Source: Gossypium raimondii (Eukaryota; Streptophyta; Magnoliopsida; Malvales; Malvaceae). From it: a DNA stretch of 64,000 bases. Below the pieces are notes generated by a model. It saw nothing but the letters and a program-made list of their open reading frames with translations, was not told the origin of the DNA and made no database searches. Position numbers and translations under genes: made by a program. The stretch spans positions 3,782,001 through 3,846,000 of the forward strand of contig NC_068565.1 of NCBI RefSeq assembly GCF_025698545.1. Reading direction: 5' to 3'. Of this stretch, positions 25,046 through 37,091 are shown piece after piece; positions within the stretch are counted from its first letter, which is position 1, and the number at the start of each line of letters is the position of its first letter.

Positions 25046-26938
25046 CATTTTCAACCAAGTTGAAGCTAAACAAACATAATCTCTTGAATCATGTTTCAGT
25101 CAAATTTATTATTTTTAAATTTGGTGAAGTTGGTTTGATCCAGCAGTTGGCAAAGCTCTTCTAGGCAGTAATAAGCCAAATGTGAGGGAATTTAAAATTC
25201 CGAGACTCCCCTGCAATCATTTAAACAAGTCAACTCAAGTTAAGCTCATCTCCTTTTATTCTTCAACATTGCCTGCTCAAATACCATTATTTTTCACATC
25301 ATTTAGGCAATAAAAGAAAAAAACAGCAGACACGGTGAAGCAACGCCAAGGTAACATAAATTTTCCAAGCTAAGCTTATTTATTTGTTAACTCTGAATCC
25401 ATATCTGATTTGAATCGCTTTTCTGTTTAGTAGGTTTTGAAACAAATTCCTATTATCACACGCTTTCCTCCTTTCCCTCATCTTTGTCTAATATTTCAGG
25501 TAAGCTTTTCTTTTATTTTCAAAGATGAAAGACTATGCCTGTGGATTTGAGACTCATCTGATTTCTTCTTTGTTTAAGCTATGGTTTTGGAGGAATTTCA
25601 AATCTTACTTCCACATTTGAATTTCCCAACAATCTCTAGTTTTTTTCTTTTAAATAGAAATAATCAAATTACTTATTCTGCCATTAAATGTAACTAAAGA
25701 CTAACAACGTATTTTCATATTAATCACACTCAAACTAGGAGTTGTTGCTACTTTGGTTTACCCAAATATATATATTTAAAAGTGGATAACGTTTGACCTT
25801 ATATTTTTGTTCACGTTAGTTTTGTAATTTGATAGCTTTTCTCAATTTTGATCATTGCAATGATATTAAACTATGGTATTCTACCATGTTATCACCTAAA
25901 TCTTTTATAAAAATTATACTTTTAAATAAATGTGATATAATATCGGAGTGTCATATTATCACATAAATCAAAATTGAAAAATTTGTCCAGAGACTAAGAT
26001 AGAAAGTTGTCAAATTCAAAGATTACATGTTGCTTAATCCTATTTAAAAGAAACTGCAATCATTAATTATAACTCTTTTTTAATTACTTAATATAACTCA
26101 ATTTAGGAAGTGTTTGATAAACCATTTAAAATGAAAATTTTAAATATTCAAAGTCTATTTGAACATACAAAATATTTAGTTGGAAATGTAATTACATTAG
26201 ATTCCGCAATTAACAAAAAAAAAAACTAAAATATTTAATTTTAAAAATTGGGTGGCTAAAACAAAAAATGAATTGTTGATTGACCAAGATATAATAAACT
26301 AAATAGTTAAATGAATATTCATAAAATATTTATTAATTTAATTTTAATATCTTTCTGATAACCAAATTATAAAAATATTCACTATTGGTCTAACCAAAAT
26401 AATTTACGTGTTTAACAGAAAAGTATATTTTAATTTAAAATTTAATAAGAAAAATAATTTATTAATGAAAAGGAAATGACAAAAAATTAATCTATAATAA
26501 TAAGAAAATCATATTTTAATAATAAAACACTAAAATAAATTCACAAAAATAATAATAAAAGGAAAAGCTAATATTTAGACATTTTGGAAAGTTAAAATGT
26601 TTTAGTTCAATCAAAGTACTTTGCACGTAGTATCGAAAGTATATAATTTAAATTTTATAAGAAAAATATTTTTAAATAAATAAAAAGAACAAAAGGAAAA
26701 AATAAATATAATAAGAAAAATATTTTACTGGAAAAAAAAGAATTCATAAAAATTATACGAAAAGGAAAATCAATTAAATACTTTATAATCTTATTTTAAA
26801 AGAACTCATAAAAAATTAAATATTTTAAAAGGGTAAAAATGTTTTATTTACATATTTTATATACGTATTTTAGAAGATTTTATACATTTTGGAAGAATAT
26901 TTTATTTTTTAATACTTTTTGGAGCTGACACTTAATTT
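25046..26938 (+). repeat. 5' leader region of resistance-gene unit 2 (duplicate of the unit 1 upstream region)
   Basis: Closely similar to the upstream region of unit 1 (about 15.24-17.70 kb), including the leader-exon donor (GT at 25,500) and most of the leader intron. It lacks the leader-exon duplication and the LINE scrap seen in unit 1. Similarity ends at the copia LTR, at the point matching about 17,700, some 110 bp before where the start codon should be. Confidence 0.8.
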
Positions 26939-27454
26939 TGTTGGTGCAAAGAGGCAACAGCAGACTGTTTTCTGTCTTGCTTGTATAGCAAGCCTCGAGC
27001 CTTGCTGAAGAAACAAACTCAGAAGCAAGAACAAAAAAAAAATGCAAATGGAAAACAAGATAAAAGAGAGAGTTGTTTGAATGAAAATGAGCTGAAATTT
27101 TCATTGACATTTTAAACAAGGCATTAAGCCATTACATATATCAGTCAACAAGTAAAACAAACAAGTAATCACCTAATCAACTACCTAACACCACTAATTT
27201 GCATTGAAACTTACAAGATTAGCTTGTACAACTTGCATTACTGACTTTTCAGTCAATCAATATCAAATCATTTACCTACTTAGTTCAACATGAACTAGAT
27301 TACAAAATAATCAAAATGCAACCAAAAAAAAGATCGGCAGCTTCAAGCTTCAGTTGCTGCACACCATGGCACCACTGCTTGCTGCCATTTCTTCCAGCAT
27401 GGCCACCTTTGCATGTCGTGCATGGCCACCTTTGCATGGGAACTAAACTCAACA
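26939..27454 (-). repeat. Complete 3' LTR of copia element 2 (516 bp)
   Basis: Bounded by TGTTGG at left and CTCAACA at right in plus-strand order, with TG...CA ends. It aligns with both partial LTRs of element 1. The polyprotein stop codon TGA (27,449-27,451) lies inside the LTR, so its last codons overlap the polypurine tract, a compact arrangement. Confidence 0.9.
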
Positions 27455-30400
27455 CTCCTCCTTAGTTTCCATGCTTGTAACACCTAATTCTCTTCTGAAT
27501 TTAACAAATTTCGACACATTGAGTGCCTTTGTAAAGATATCATCAATTTGCACTTCTGAATTGCAATGAACCAGCTCGATTTCATGAGCTTGTTCCATCT
27601 CTCTTATAACATGCAACTTAATATTGAAGTGCTTGGTTCTACCATGGAAGATGGGATTCTTTGCAATTGCAACAGCAGATTTGTTGTCACAATAAATCTC
27701 TGTTGCCTTCTTTTGATTTTGGTTTAAATCAGCCAAGATTTTTCTAAGCCATATGGCTTGATTCACAGCAGATGCAGCAGCAACATATTCAGCTTCTGCT
27801 GTTGACTGTGCCACTAGACTTTGCTTCTTTGAACTCCAGCAAAACATGCCAGATCCAAGGTTGAATGCATATCCAGATGTACTTCTCATGTCATCACACG
27901 ATCCAACCCAGTCACTATCGACATATCCTACTAATTTCATGCTTTCAACCCTTTTAAACATCACACCATGATTAATGGTGCCTTTGATGTACCTCAGCAC
28001 TCTTTTTGCTACTTGAAAGTGTAGATCTTTGCAGCAATTTATGTATCTGGATAGCACACTAACTGCGAACATAATGTCAGGCCTTGTTGCAGTTAAATAC
28101 AATAGACTACCTATAAGACTCTTGTACATGGTCTCGCAAACTGGCTCACCATCTTCCTGTCTCGATAGCTTCATTCCAACAGCCATTGGTGTGCTTGTTG
28201 GCTTGCAGTTCTTCATTAAGAACTTATTTAAAACTTTCATAGCAAAGGAACTCTGGCTGAGAAAGATCCCATTTGCTGTTTGCTTCACTTCCATTCCTAG
28301 GAAGTAGTTCATTCTCCCTAAGTCAGACATCTCAAACATTTCCATCATTCTCTTCTTGAAAACATGCAGCATGTTTTTGTCTCCTCCAGTTACTAACAAA
28401 TCATCAACATAGAGTGATAGAATAAGCTGAGTTTCAGCTTGATTTTTCTTCACATACAATGTTGGTTCACTGGCACTTCTCTCGAACTCCAAACTGAGCA
28501 AGTAGGAATCAATTCGAGCATACCAGGCTCGAGGAGCCTGCTTTAGGCCATACAAGGCCTTTTTCAGCCTGTAAACCATGTGTTCTTTGCCAGTGATCAC
28601 AAATCCTTGAGGCTGCTCGATATAGATCTCTTCTTCCAGGAAACCATTGAGAAATGCAGACTTAACATCAAGCTGATGGATGGTCCACTGATGTTGAGCA
28701 GCCAAGGCAACTATCATTCGATCGTGTCAAGCACAGCTCTTGGTGCAAATGTCTCCAGGTAGTCCAGACCATACCTTTGGCTAAATCCTTTGACAACAAG
28801 CCTGGCTTTTAGCTTGTTCAGACTGCCATCTGCATTCTGTTTTGCTCAATATACCCATTTTACCCCAATGGTCTTCTTTTCAGCAGGTTTATCAACAAGT
28901 TCCCATGTCTGATTCTTCTCTATCATGTTGATTTCATCGACCATAGCTAGTTTCCAGCCTTCATCTGCCTCAGCCTCTTCAAAACTGCTAGGTTCTGCTA
29001 TTGCAACTTGTGCCCTATCATAAATATCATCTAGGGGCCTTGTGCCTCTCACAGGCACATCATCAACATTCATTTCAGGTCCTAGCTGCTCAAATTCAGC
29101 ATGATTTGGCACCAGGTCTTCTGAAACTGCTTCTGGTTCATTTTTCTCCCAATTCCAGCAAGCTCTTTCATCAAAAATGACATCTCTGCTCACCTGGACT
29201 TTGCTTGTCAAGGGATCCAGAATCCTATAGCCCTTCCTGACTGAGCTATAACCCACTAGGACACCTGGTTGAGCCCTTTCAGATAGCTTGTCCCTCTTTG
29301 CTGCTGGTATTTGTGCATAGCATAGGCAACCAAACACCTTCAGGTGTGCCAAGGAAGGCTTAAAACCAAACCAAGCCTCGAAAGGTGTCTTGGATGCAAG
29401 GGCTCTGGTAGGAAGCCTATTCTGAAGGTAGACAGCAGTGTTTACTGCCTCGGCCCACATGGTCTTGGGCAGTTTCTTATCAAACAACAGGCACCTGGCC
29501 ATATCCATCAAGCTTCTGTTCTTTCTTTCTGATACCCCATTCTGCTGAGGTGAGTAGACATTTGTAAGCTGGTGTTTGATACCAGCATCATTGCAAATGG
29601 CTTGAAACTGAGCTGAAGTGTACTCAGTGCCATTGTCTGACCTTATCGATTTTAGCTTGCAACCTGTTTCTGTCTCTACAGCAGTTTTAAACTTCACAAA
29701 CACTTGAGCTACCTCAGACTTGTGTTTTAAGAAGAAAATCCAGCAAAATCTTGTAAAATCATCAATGAATAGGATGAAATACCTGTTTTTGCTGAGTGAT
29801 TCAGTCCTCATCGGACCACATACATCAGAGTGCACCAGCTGCAGTCTTTCAGTAGCTCTCCAAGCTGAATTTGTAGGAAATGGCAGTCTTGCCTGTTTTC
29901 CCTTCTGACACACTTCACACAGATCATCATCATGCTCCACTGAGCTGGTAAAGTTCTCTGCCAAGTCCTCTTTATCCATTTGAGCCAATGATCTGAAGTT
30001 GGCATGCCCAAGCCTTTGATGCCAAAGCTTGGAATCATCAACAGAGGCTGTATATGCTGACTTTGAGTCATTTGGCCAGTGTACCTCAAAGCATTTGTCA
30101 GTCATTGTGACTGTCATAAGGCTTGATCCACTTGGATCAGCAATGTGGCACTGTTTGTCCTTGAACACAACAGAATAACCTTTCTCGAGCAATTGAGCTA
30201 TGCTGAGAAGGTTTCTGTCGATCTCTGGCACTAACAACACATTTGGAATGATCTTGTTGCCTGTGGGAGTACATATACCAGCACCTCTCCTTTTCCTTCA
30301 GCCCTTATAAACTGACCATTTCCAACCTTGACCTTGGTTTTGCAACTTCTATCCAAGGTTTTAAACAAGGAGGCATCTGGTGACATGTGGTTAGTGCAAC

Positions 30401-31230
30401 CACTGTCCAATAACCAGCCTTTTGAGCATTTTTCTCAGCAGCTAAGCAAGAAACAGCAAAGACTTGCTCTTCTTGATCACTACTGTCCTCAGCTACTCGA
30501 GCTTCAACCTTTGGCTGCTGAAATTGATTCTGCCTTGACTTGTTCCTGTTTTTACAGACCCTTTCAACATGGCCCTTCTTCTTGCAGTGTTGGCATACTG
30601 CATCTGGCCTGAACCAGCATCTGTCTTCTGGATGACCAGGCCTCTTGCAATGTCTGCAGGGCTGGTTATTGCTCCTTGCAGCATCAATCTTAGGCCTACT
30701 TTTCCAAGGCTTTTTGCCTTTATGAGCATTTATGCTCGAGGCTTCTTTGGCCTTGGCCTGAAATGCACCTTCCTGGTGATCTTCAGCTCTGCTAGCTCTC
30801 CTTTGTTCCTGAGCATAGAAGGTGTTGATTAGCTCAGTCAAGGAGATGCTAGCAAGGTCTCTTGAGTCCTCTAGGGAGGATATCTTTGCTTCATATCTCT
30901 CAGGCAAAGTGGAGAGGACTTTCTCCACAATTCTTGCCTTATCAAAGTGCTCACCTAGGAGCCTTATGCTGTTAACCACTGCTATGATTCTATCTGCATA
31001 CTGCTTCACTGTTTCTTCTTCCTTCATCTTCAGATTCTCGAAATCCCTTCTCAAGTTCAACAGCTGTTGTTGCCTTGTCCTTTCAGTGCCTTGAAACTCC
31101 TCCTTAAGCTTATCCCATGCCTGTTTTGGAGTCTCACAGGCCATAATTCTGGTGAAGATGACATCAGACACACAATTCTGGATGCAGGACATGGCTTTGT
31201 GCCTTTTGGTCCTCTCATCAGCATGTTGTC
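27449..31230 (-). pseudogene. copia gag-pol polyprotein, element 2 (few lesions)
   Basis: Gag is about 31,230-30,420, ending in two CCHC knuckles (CRHCKRPGHPEDRC and CQHCKKKGHVERVC). Next come a frame-shifted protease motif near 30.39 kb and an integrase block at 30,240-28,846, with HQRLGHANF, the catalytic DXnDX35E core (SDVCGPM, RSDNGTE) and NGVSERKN. Reverse transcriptase and RNase H fill 28,717-27,449, with YVDDLL, AEAEYVAAA and the C-terminal DIFTKAL. Lesions seen: a frameshift before the protease, a second between protease and integrase, a premature TGA at 28,846 in the start of the RT, a 1-bp loss near 28,720, and loss of the gag N-terminus. Inactive. Confidence 0.92.
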
Positions 31231-31237
31231 TGATCGA

Positions 31238-33041
31238 TGCTGCCAGATTAACAAAGCTAGAGATATTTGAAGGGAGATTTACTGAGTTGATAGACTTTAA
31301 TGCCTACACCAAGTCTATACAAGGTTAGGAGCTCACTTCTTATTTGCTTGTCATGGCGCCACTTAAAGCCAAGTTTAAAGTCAATGAGGTGACCCTAGAA
31401 TTAACGTTTATGTGTGACGGTGTAAGTGACAGCAGATCAGTCTTGGAACTGGCGAAAATCATAGTGGCAAACAAAGGTACGATCGAATCAAATCCATATT
31501 ATGTTAATCTACTTCTATGATATTAATTTGGTTAGTGCTGATATCCATATTCATTTTTGTTATAAAATTTTCTATTCACCATGTATCGGGTTAACTACAA
31601 ATACAGTATTCAAATTAAGGGTGAAAATTGAAATTAAATTATATATTTTAACAATAATAAAAATGTAATTTTATTATTTTGATAATTTTTATTTTTATAC
31701 TTTAGGGGACACGGCTGGCTTCGCCACTTATTCAAACTGTACTAATATGTGATTTGGTACCAAAATAAAAAATAAAAATTGCATTTAGCCACTTGAGCTT
31801 TCAAAATTTTTATTAATCTGGTCCAAACAATAATCAAACCTGCTTATATATGTCGCATCAAAATCAGTTTTCAACATTTCATAATCACATTTTGAGGAAA
31901 TTGAAACATGAGAAATGCTTTATAAATATAGAATCTATTAAATCCAATATTCAAGTATAATTTATAAATACTCTTTTATGCAGCTAAATATTGAATATGT
32001 GTGGAATTTGTGTCATTTGTATATTCGCATTTTATTTATTTTGAGTATATATACCTTTTATTTTTTTCGCATTTTTTAATGGTTGAAGGTGTGGAATCTG
32101 TGTACTTTTATCGAAAAAATGATTTAGTGGAAGTGGTTGGTCGGGTGGATCCTGCTGTAATCTTACGTAAGCTGGAAGAATATACCTTTGCTGAGTTAGT
32201 GTCTGTGGGTCAAATTAATCCGCCTCATTTACCCAAGAGAGTAATTTTAAGTAGATGCCAGATCCGAAGAGAAGATCCAGTGGTTCTTCCTACTGATCTT
32301 ATGTCACTGAGAATTTTGGAATGCCACAACGTGAGAAGCTTAAGCGATATCTCCATATTCTTCCAACAAACAAACCAGTTAAGGTCCTGTTCAGTTGAAG
32401 ATTGTAAAGGGATAGAATCCGTTCTCGACTTGTCGTTGTCGAACTCGCTGTGCACTCCACTTGAGAATCTCGAGGACTTGAGGCTTGAAAGGTTGGATAA
32501 TTTGCATGTGCTTATTAAATTAGAAGTATCTGTTTCTATTTCTAGGTCACTGCCTCTACTAGGCATCTTTTCTCATCTTAAATCATTCGTGATTAAAGAA
32601 TGCCTAAACATGAAGCAGCTCTTCCCATTTAAGCTAGCAGATGACCTTCAAAACCTGGAGAAGCTGGTGGTTTGTGATTGCGTACAAATGGAGGAAATAA
32701 TATCATCAGAGGAAGAGAATCAAGAAATAAACACTCCCAAGGAATTCAGTCTTCCCAAATTAAGGAAGTTGGAATTGAAGAACTTACCAGAGCTAAAGAG
32801 CATATGCAGTTCTAATAGGACAATGGTATGCAATTCTCTTCGGAATATTGAAGTATCGAAATGTACGAATCTGAAAAGGATGCCTCTACATATTCCATTT
32901 TTCCAAGAAACAGACCCATCAGTTCCTTCTGCTCATTATCTCGAGGCAATCTGCATACATCCAAAGAAGTGGTGGGAATCAGTAGAGTGGGACTATCCAA
33001 ATGCTAAGGAGGTTCTGCTACCTTGGTTGGTATTGATATAG
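31238..33041 (+). pseudogene. CNL 3' half (resistance-gene unit 2): LRR only, NBS lost
   Basis: The exon 1 remnant is 31,238-31,476, matching the intact gene from about 19,767 on. The intron begins GTACG at 31,477 and exon 2 runs 32,089-33,041. Exon 2 is one clean frame of about 317 codons, similar to the intact gene but clearly more diverged than unit 0 is. An in-frame TAG at 31,326-31,328 breaks the exon 1 remnant. Start codon, coiled coil, whole NB-ARC and first LRRs are gone, replaced by copia element 2 on the opposite strand. It might still be transcribed from the LTR side or yield LRR-only RNA, but no receptor can be made. Confidence 0.88.
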
Positions 33042-33901
33042 CACTGCTGGAAGCCTTGGCCGTTCAAATCAAATTCCTGATCAACCTAAACAGTGAGTCT
33101 TCATTGTTTTCTTTATATCTAATGGTTAGCCCCCTTTTTCTTCTTTATTTCTAACGGCAAACTTTAAGTTGATTTACATATGTTTTACCAAATTATGCTT
33201 GTTGGCTTAGATCAATGTTGATAACCCTGCCTCTAATGCTCCATCTTCCTTCCCCAGTTTTTTTAACTTGTGGTTTAATCTGTTATAGAACTCCAATTTT
33301 GCTCTAATATGGTTTGAATGTTAATGTTGTAATTCAACTTTGTACATTATAATCTTGATTTTAGCTTGAATCATTTTTGGCTGTGGTTGCATTTCCTAAT
33401 CTTATAAGTTGAAGTTAATATAAGTTGCTTGCTGCTGGGTTTTATCCTTCTTCTGTCCTTTTAAGATTGGCCATTAGTGAGACTGAAGTCAATTATATTT
33501 TTTGTAAAAGAAGTTAATATAAGTTGTTTGCTGATGGGTTTTAAATTCCCTGGAAATTCAAAAATATTATTTCATGGTACAAAGGCCTGAAAACCTTCTA
33601 ATTGACAAAATTCCTTAGCCAAAAACCTTTCTCATTCTTTCCTTTGCATGTAAGATAACATTGTGAACTAAGACCCTAGAAGGCCAATAAACATTATTAA
33701 ATACATACATCAATAAAAGAAAAAGAGAGAAAAACCCAGAAACAGAGAATTGCTTTATGCAACCCTAGAAATTATGACTTACTTTTCTGCATATCTTGGT
33801 TCATGTATGATAATATATGTTGTTTCCAATGTGATGATTTCGTAAACCTCAACCAAATCAATCAAAATAGGAGAAAAGCATCTGAAAACCAGAAGAAGAA
33901 G
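33042..33901. other. 3' flank of unit 2 and RING-gene upstream region
   Basis: 33,042 to about 33,480 resembles the 3' flank of unit 1 (around 22,710-23,770). A phrase GAAGTTAATATAAGTTG occurs twice (about 33,411 and 33,508). The part after about 33,690 is A-rich with GAGAGAAAAACCC and is the likely 5' UTR of the RING gene. Confidence 0.5.
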
Positions 33902-34903
33902 ATGTCTCTAAGCCCACCTAGAGCAAGGATCAATGGTGCGGCCCCTGGGAGGAACTACCGGCTTTACTGGTGCTACCACTGCCATCAATCTGTCCGGATT
34001 GCTTCTACAAATCCATCGGAGATTGTCTGCCCTCGATGTTTTGGGCAGTTTGTTTGCGAGATGGAAATCAACAGGCCTAGGATGGTTGTTGATTTCACTG
34101 CTTTTGATCCATCCCCTGAAGCTCGTCTGTTGGAAGCACTCTCTCTTATTATGGATCCTCCTATCAGGCTATTCAGTCTTGGTAATTCTGATAACCAAGA
34201 ACCTCGGGGCAGGCCTTGGTTGAGACATCGGAACAACTTACTAGAATCCGGAGGTGAAAATCGGCCTCTGGAGCGTCTTCGTAGGCACAGGAGCCGGAGT
34301 ATAGATGGAACTGATGATAGAGACCAAGGACCTGAATCTCTAGGTCATCCTAGGACTTGGATTATTGTTCCACCGCCGGGTCCTTTTGGCCTAGGCCAAG
34401 CTGGACCAACTTTTCCACATGAAATCCCTGGACGCCCTGCTCTGGATCCAAGGAGCTTCTTTTCCGGACCAGGACTGAATGAGTTGATAGACCAACTAAC
34501 ACAAAATGACAGGCCAGGAGTACCCCCAGCTCCGGAGTCAACAATCGACGCAATTCCAACTGTAAAGATCACGAAATCGCATCTACGCAATGATTCGCAA
34601 TGTCCAGTCTGTAAGGAAGAATTCAAGGTTGGTGAAGAGGCAAGAGAGTTGCCTTGTAACCATATATACCACAGCGATTGTATTGTGCCTTGGTTAAGGC
34701 TTCACAATACTTGCCCCGTTTGCCGCCATGAGTTGCCTGTTAGGAGCACCGATGAACAATCCAGCAATGACAGTTTCTCCGAACCCGAGGTTTCTTCCAG
34801 CAGAAGAGGTTGGAGGCTTAGGCAACTGGCTAGTAATTTGTGGCCTTTCCATCGGAGGCATCAGAGAATAAACCCAGAGACCTATGGAACCCCTGGTAAT
34901 TAA
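33902..34903 (+). CDS. RING-H2 E3 ubiquitin ligase with N-terminal zinc ribbon (RHC1A/RDUF-like)
   Basis: Predicted to transfer ubiquitin from an E2 enzyme to target proteins. The 333-aa product has an N-terminal zinc ribbon (C24, C27, C43, C46). Its Arg-rich, Pro-rich middle is probably disordered. A RING-H2 finger spans residues 234-275: CPVC, then LPCNHIYHSDC, then CPVC, with all eight zinc ligands present. This layout (zinc_ribbon_9 plus RING-H2) is that of plant RHC1A, RHC2A and RDUF proteins, some tied to abscisic-acid or stress responses. It is single-exon, as usual for the family. The frame opens at 33,803, but MSLSPP at 33,902 is preferred because family members start just before the zinc ribbon and the upstream residues look like translated UTR. 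Confidence 0.92.
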   Translation: MSLSPPRARINGAAPGRNYRLYWCYHCHQSVRIASTNPSEIVCPRCFGQFVCEMEINRPRMVVDFTAFDPSPEARLLEALSLIMDPPIRLFSLGNSDNQEPRGRPWLRHRNNLLESGGENRPLERLRRHRSRSIDGTDDRDQGPESLGHPRTWIIVPPPGPFGLGQAGPTFPHEIPGRPALDPRSFFSGPGLNELIDQLTQNDRPGVPPAPESTIDAIPTVKITKSHLRNDSQCPVCKEEFKVGEEARELPCNHIYHSDCIVPWLRLHNTCPVCRHELPVRSTDEQSSNDSFSEPEVSSSRRGWRLRQLASNLWPFHRRHQRINPETYGTPGN

Positions 34904-37041
34904 AATTTATTCTAATTGATTTCACTTTATACATGCAACATATATTGTATCTAAAGAAGAAGCTTGAATTTGATTTAATTTTGTGCAAACATTCACTTTT
35001 GCAAAGATGATCATGAAAATCTTGAAACTGAACATAATCAGACTTTTTATCATGCAGCCATTAATTAGCTTATAGTATTGCTATTAATAGACACTGAAAT
35101 CCTGTTTGAATATGTTTTCCAGCAGTTGAATCAAGGTCGCATGGGTGCTGTATTCTTTAGGATTTTATATGCAGCTGTTCACTTCAAAATTTGAGTATTT
35201 TATTCAATTTCATAATTGTTTGATATCAACTTCTAACTTTACAAAAAAAAGTCATTTTAGCATTTCATTTAATTTTTTTTAACCCTTAAATTTGTGTTTT
35301 TTTCAAATCACCCAAAAATACAAGTTTAAGAGATGGAAAATTAAGTGAAAAGTAAAAAAATTATAAAATTGGTGGCCAAAAAATCATTATACCTAATGAA
35401 TATTACATGACACTTCTCTCATTGAGGCCAATAGCAGCTACCATGGCCTTTTACTATAATCATATTCCTTTGTTAATTAAAAAACCGTCTGTCATTATAC
35501 TACAGGTTACAATATAACATTGAAATATTGTTTTAATTTTTTAGTTGTTTTAAATTGGAGGGACTATTCTAACCCTATCAAATCAATTTAACCTTCAATC
35601 CATTTTTTACCCATTGCTGCTATAATATCCTCCGTTTATTTTGAGCAGCAAAGTACGAAATTGTTTGAGAGATTATAAGTAAATTAAACATATTTGAAGG
35701 GTTAAAAGCCAATTTTGGTGCATTAAAATAATTGTACCATTTTTGAGTTAAGGCTATTGCCGGCTCCGTTCGCCACTATTTACTATTGTAAGTCGGCTTG
35801 TGTCGGTACAAGTGCATGAGCAGACTAAATGAATACGAGCATCTAGTTTATTTTTCCCATGAACTTTAATCGATATTGAAACAGGTATGAATTCCATGAA
35901 AATTCATAATATACCGTAATTAGGGTAAATAAAATTGATTTAATTTGAACAAATAAAAAATTTAAATTTCAAGTTAGTGGAATTAAGTTATTCAATTTTT
36001 TTAATCAACTCGAATGGATAATTTGAGTTTCAAGTTCGAGTTAAGTTAAATTTTACCATTTGAATAATTCGAATAATAAATTAGTGTAAATGCCCTTTTG
36101 ATCGCTGTTAATTTTAAAATGAGCGAATCGATCTCTCTCAACAAAAATTACAAAATAAAATTCAAAATAAACAATCTAAATTTTATATTTTTAAAAATTT
36201 TAAAAATTTTAAAAATTCTAAATAATATATAAAGGAAATTACTTTTTTTTTAAAAATTAAATAATAAATTTTAAAACCTAAATAAATAAATTAATCACTC
36301 GATTTTATCTAAAGCAGCAAAAGAAAGGAAGACTGCAATGAAAGGGAGAGAGGAAAACTTTTCTTAATAAGGACAATGGAAACATTTGAATCATATATAT
36401 TTTGTAGCTCCACCCGTAGTTTAATCGATAGTTTTTGTATTGTTAGGGGGAAAATTGCCATATAAACAACAAAACGTTAACTGTGTTCTTAATGTATATA
36501 ATATATATAATTATGGTTGATATATCGTTTAGCAAAAATTATATATACTTGTAATATTTTTAGAATATAGTTGAATTCATCAAACTCTATTCAATCATTT
36601 TAATTAAAAATTTTAAAATTTTAAAAAATATTTTAAAACATCCGATTTAATTGATTTATACTAATTTTTAGCATAACTGATTTAATACTATTCTCCGGAT
36701 TAGTCCGATCCAATCCAAATGGTTAATTTTAGAATTCTTTAAAATTAAATGCAAACAATTAACTGAGTTTAGGATATGAGCTCTGTTCTGTATAGTAATG
36801 ATGTGGTTTTGGATTGTAAATCTCCCTTCTCTTGATCTGCTGAACTTTAATTGCTTCTTTCTTCTTTATTTATTCTTGGTTCTAACCAACGCTGTTAATT
36901 TATTAAAAAGAAAAAGACACTTTTGTTTGCAGAAGATAAAATAATTTGTAAAGCCAACACATGAATTAGGTGTAATATATAAAATAAATTTTAGTCAACG
37001 GACTTAATCGACTTATTACAAGAAATTGGTGTTGCAAACAG
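34904..37041. other. Intergenic region, AT-rich
   Basis: No credible gene. 35,230-35,760 and 35,900-36,300 contain eroded repeat-like phrases of the kind seen in old plant LTR debris, but no element boundary can be placed. Confidence 0.5.
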
Positions 37042-37048
37042 TATAAAC
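37042..37048 (+). promoter_or_regulatory. Probable TATA box of the dirigent gene
   Basis: TATAAAC lies 50 bp before the dirigent ATG, leaving room for a leader of about 20 bases, a common layout for small secreted plant proteins. Confidence 0.45.
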
Positions 37049-37091
37049 AAAGTAACCATTCTAGTAGCTTAATTTCATCTACATTTCGACA

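Larger units (their letters stand above)
26939..31237 (-). mobile_element. Ty1/copia retrotransposon, element 2 (5'-truncated)
   Basis: Same family and orientation as element 1. From left to right on the plus strand it has a complete 3' LTR (26,939-27,454), a polypurine tract, RNase H/reverse transcriptase, integrase, protease and gag. The 5' LTR, primer site and roughly the first 70 gag codons are absent. The sequence changes at about 31,237 from gag straight into resistance-gene LRR sequence, so no target-site duplication survives. The coding region is far better preserved than in element 1, with only a few breaks. Confidence 0.93.
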
